Assembly (NCBI GenBank): GCA_024693165.1
Contig: JAILLM010000078.1
Coordinates: forward strand, 1 to 5,510
Direction of reading: 5' to 3'
Source of the DNA: Bacilli bacterium
GTDB lineage: Bacteria > Bacillota_I > Bacilli_A > RF39 > UBA660
DNA length: 5,510 bases
Every line of letters begins with the position of its first letter. Position 1 is the first letter of the stretch. The translations under genes and the position numbers were made by a program. Of this stretch, positions 4,943 through 5,510 are shown one piece after another. The notes below the pieces were generated by a model, which worked only from the letters and a program-made list of their open reading frames with translations, did no database searches and was not told the DNA's origin.

Positions 4943-5441
4943 CAACAATTCGGAATTCAAAGTTTAATCTAGTACAGAAGTAGTTTTAGGGGAAAGAATT
5001 TTTTTTCTTTAATATTGTACTAATTAAATTCTAAATTCTAAATCTCACTCCATAAGACTTAATGAACAGCCTGTGTCCATTTTAAATAAATAACCGAAAA
5101 TTTTTAAATTAAATCATCACATTTACGAGAATAAATACATCTCTCATTTAACCGCCTAGCACTTATATCAATTATATAAGTATGTGATTACTAGATAAAG
5201 CCTTCAATTACAAGCATCCTGCTTATAATTGGAATTTAATAAGCATATAAGGTAATCAGTACATTTTAAGTACTTTCTTGGTAGTCTGTTGTCTAATCTT
5301 TGCTGTATAATCAAGAACTATTCCAAACTCAAATTTTACACTACATCGGATATTCTGTACTACTTGTACACCAAGAATATCGGTAAAACCTATAGTACTC
5401 TAACCACCTACATTAATATTACTACATCAAATCAATATAAT
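4913..5441 (-). ncRNA. putative large structured non-coding RNA, class not recognised
   Basis: From 4943 to 5510 no convincing coding frame exists. A near-consensus minus-strand promoter (5476-5448) predicts a start near 5441, and the terminator at 4942-4913 could end the transcript, giving about 530 nt. Minus-strand helices I can read: 5408-5402/5257-5251 (closing a 5' domain); 5390-5383/5339-5332 stacked on 5382-5374/5356-5347 with an inner GTAC/GTAC hairpin; 5317-5312/5280-5275; hairpin 5274-5270/5262-5258; an 11-bp hairpin 5231-5221/5215-5205 with loop AGGAT; 5188-5182/5122-5116 enclosing hairpins 5181-5174/5168-5161 and 5147-5142/5130-5125; 5081-5074/5068-5061 with loop CAGGC; and 5028-5016/4976-4963 with one bulge. 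Imperfect pairs are G-U on this strand but A-C on the other, supporting the minus strand. RNase P, tmRNA and SRP signatures were looked for and not found. The exact 3' end is uncertain. Confidence 0.6.
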
Positions 5442-5510
5442 ATATAAATTATATATTGTGTAAAATTTAATGTCTACTAAATTTTTATTTTTATAATTTA
5501 TATATTATAT
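5435..5510. repeat. perfect 19-bp AT-only inverted repeat around the RNA promoter
   Basis: The arm at 5435-5453 (ATATAATATATAAATTATA) is the exact reverse complement of 5492-5510, with 38 nt between. The right arm touches the window edge, so the repeat may be longer. Each arm carries a TATAAT in the outward direction: 5453-5448 on minus, which is the RNA's -10, and 5492-5497 on plus. The plus copy has no good -35 and its downstream gene is out of view. The all-A/T composition raises the chance of coincidence. Confidence 0.6.
5448..5476 (-). promoter_or_regulatory. near-consensus sigmaA promoter of the putative RNA
   Basis: On the minus strand TAGACA (5476-5471; five of six to TTGACA), a 17-nt spacer and TATAAT (5453-5448) give an almost ideal housekeeping promoter. 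The start would be near 5441. There is no start codon with a ribosome site downstream, only the structured region, which is why I read the transcript as non-coding. The -10 lies within one arm of the inverted repeat described separately. Confidence 0.75.

Noticed and set aside
5026..5045. Short tandem repeat AAATTCT, AAATTCT, AAATCT
   Set aside because: Two and a half copies of a 7-nt AT-rich unit are readily produced by composition, and nothing suggests a CRISPR, iteron or other functional array.
4943..5441. RNase P RNA, tmRNA, SRP RNA or a T-box leader as the identity of the structured region
   Set aside because: I looked on both strands for a GAGGAAAGTCC-like RNase P core, a tRNA-like 3' end with TTCGA and CCA (tmRNA), the SRP GGAAGCAGC-type tip and the T-box GGGTGGNACC. 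None is present. A leader role on the minus strand is also excluded because no minus-strand gene follows.

Overview
The window looks like chromosomal DNA of a very AT-rich, low-GC Gram-positive (Bacillota-type) bacterium. The signs are strong AGGAGG or GGTGAT-type Shine-Dalgarno sites, sigmaA-like promoters, many intrinsic terminators, K/I/N-rich proteins with NNA/NNT codons, and membrane-anchored rather than periplasmic redox and surface proteins. All nine Trp codons in the complete genes are TGG and no reading frame needs TGA as a sense codon. This argues for the standard bacterial code (11) and against Mycoplasma/Spiroplasma-type recoding. A gut Bacilli/Erysipelotrichia-like lineage is my inference and is not proven by the sequence.

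Layout: (1) 1-52, the first 17 codons of a gene leaving the left edge on the minus strand. (2) 179-946 (+), a membrane-anchored thioredoxin-fold protein with a CPWC active site and a second Cys pair at its extreme C-terminus. (3) 976-1965 (-), a stand-alone DHH-DHHA1 phosphoesterase whose sequence resembles the catalytic module of the c-di-AMP phosphodiesterase GdpP. It converges on gene 2 across a shared bidirectional terminator. (4) 2052-2819 (-), a multi-pass membrane protein of the CmpB-like 'putative ABC-transporter type IV' family. (5) 2906-4373 (+), a two-gene operon: a small membrane-anchored beta-rich surface protein followed 7 nt later by a GT2 glycosyltransferase. (6) 4412-4921 (+), a small membrane-anchored protein that appears to be translated from a leaderless mRNA. 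(7) About 4913-5441 (-), a protein-free region of roughly 530 nt. It has its own consensus promoter and a terminator, and it is dense in nested helices. This is best explained as an orphan structured non-coding RNA that I cannot assign to a known class. (8) 5435-5510, a perfect 19-bp inverted repeat around the RNA promoter.

The transcription units are mostly single genes. Promoters are largely of the extended -10 type (TGnTATAAT), leaders are very short, and intrinsic terminators overlap the stop codons. Functionally the proteins lean towards the cell envelope: a thiol redox protein, surface or membrane proteins and a glycosyltransferase, plus one nucleotide-signalling-type phosphoesterase. 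No mobile element, CRISPR array, rRNA or tRNA is visible. The most interesting item is the putative structured RNA at the right end.
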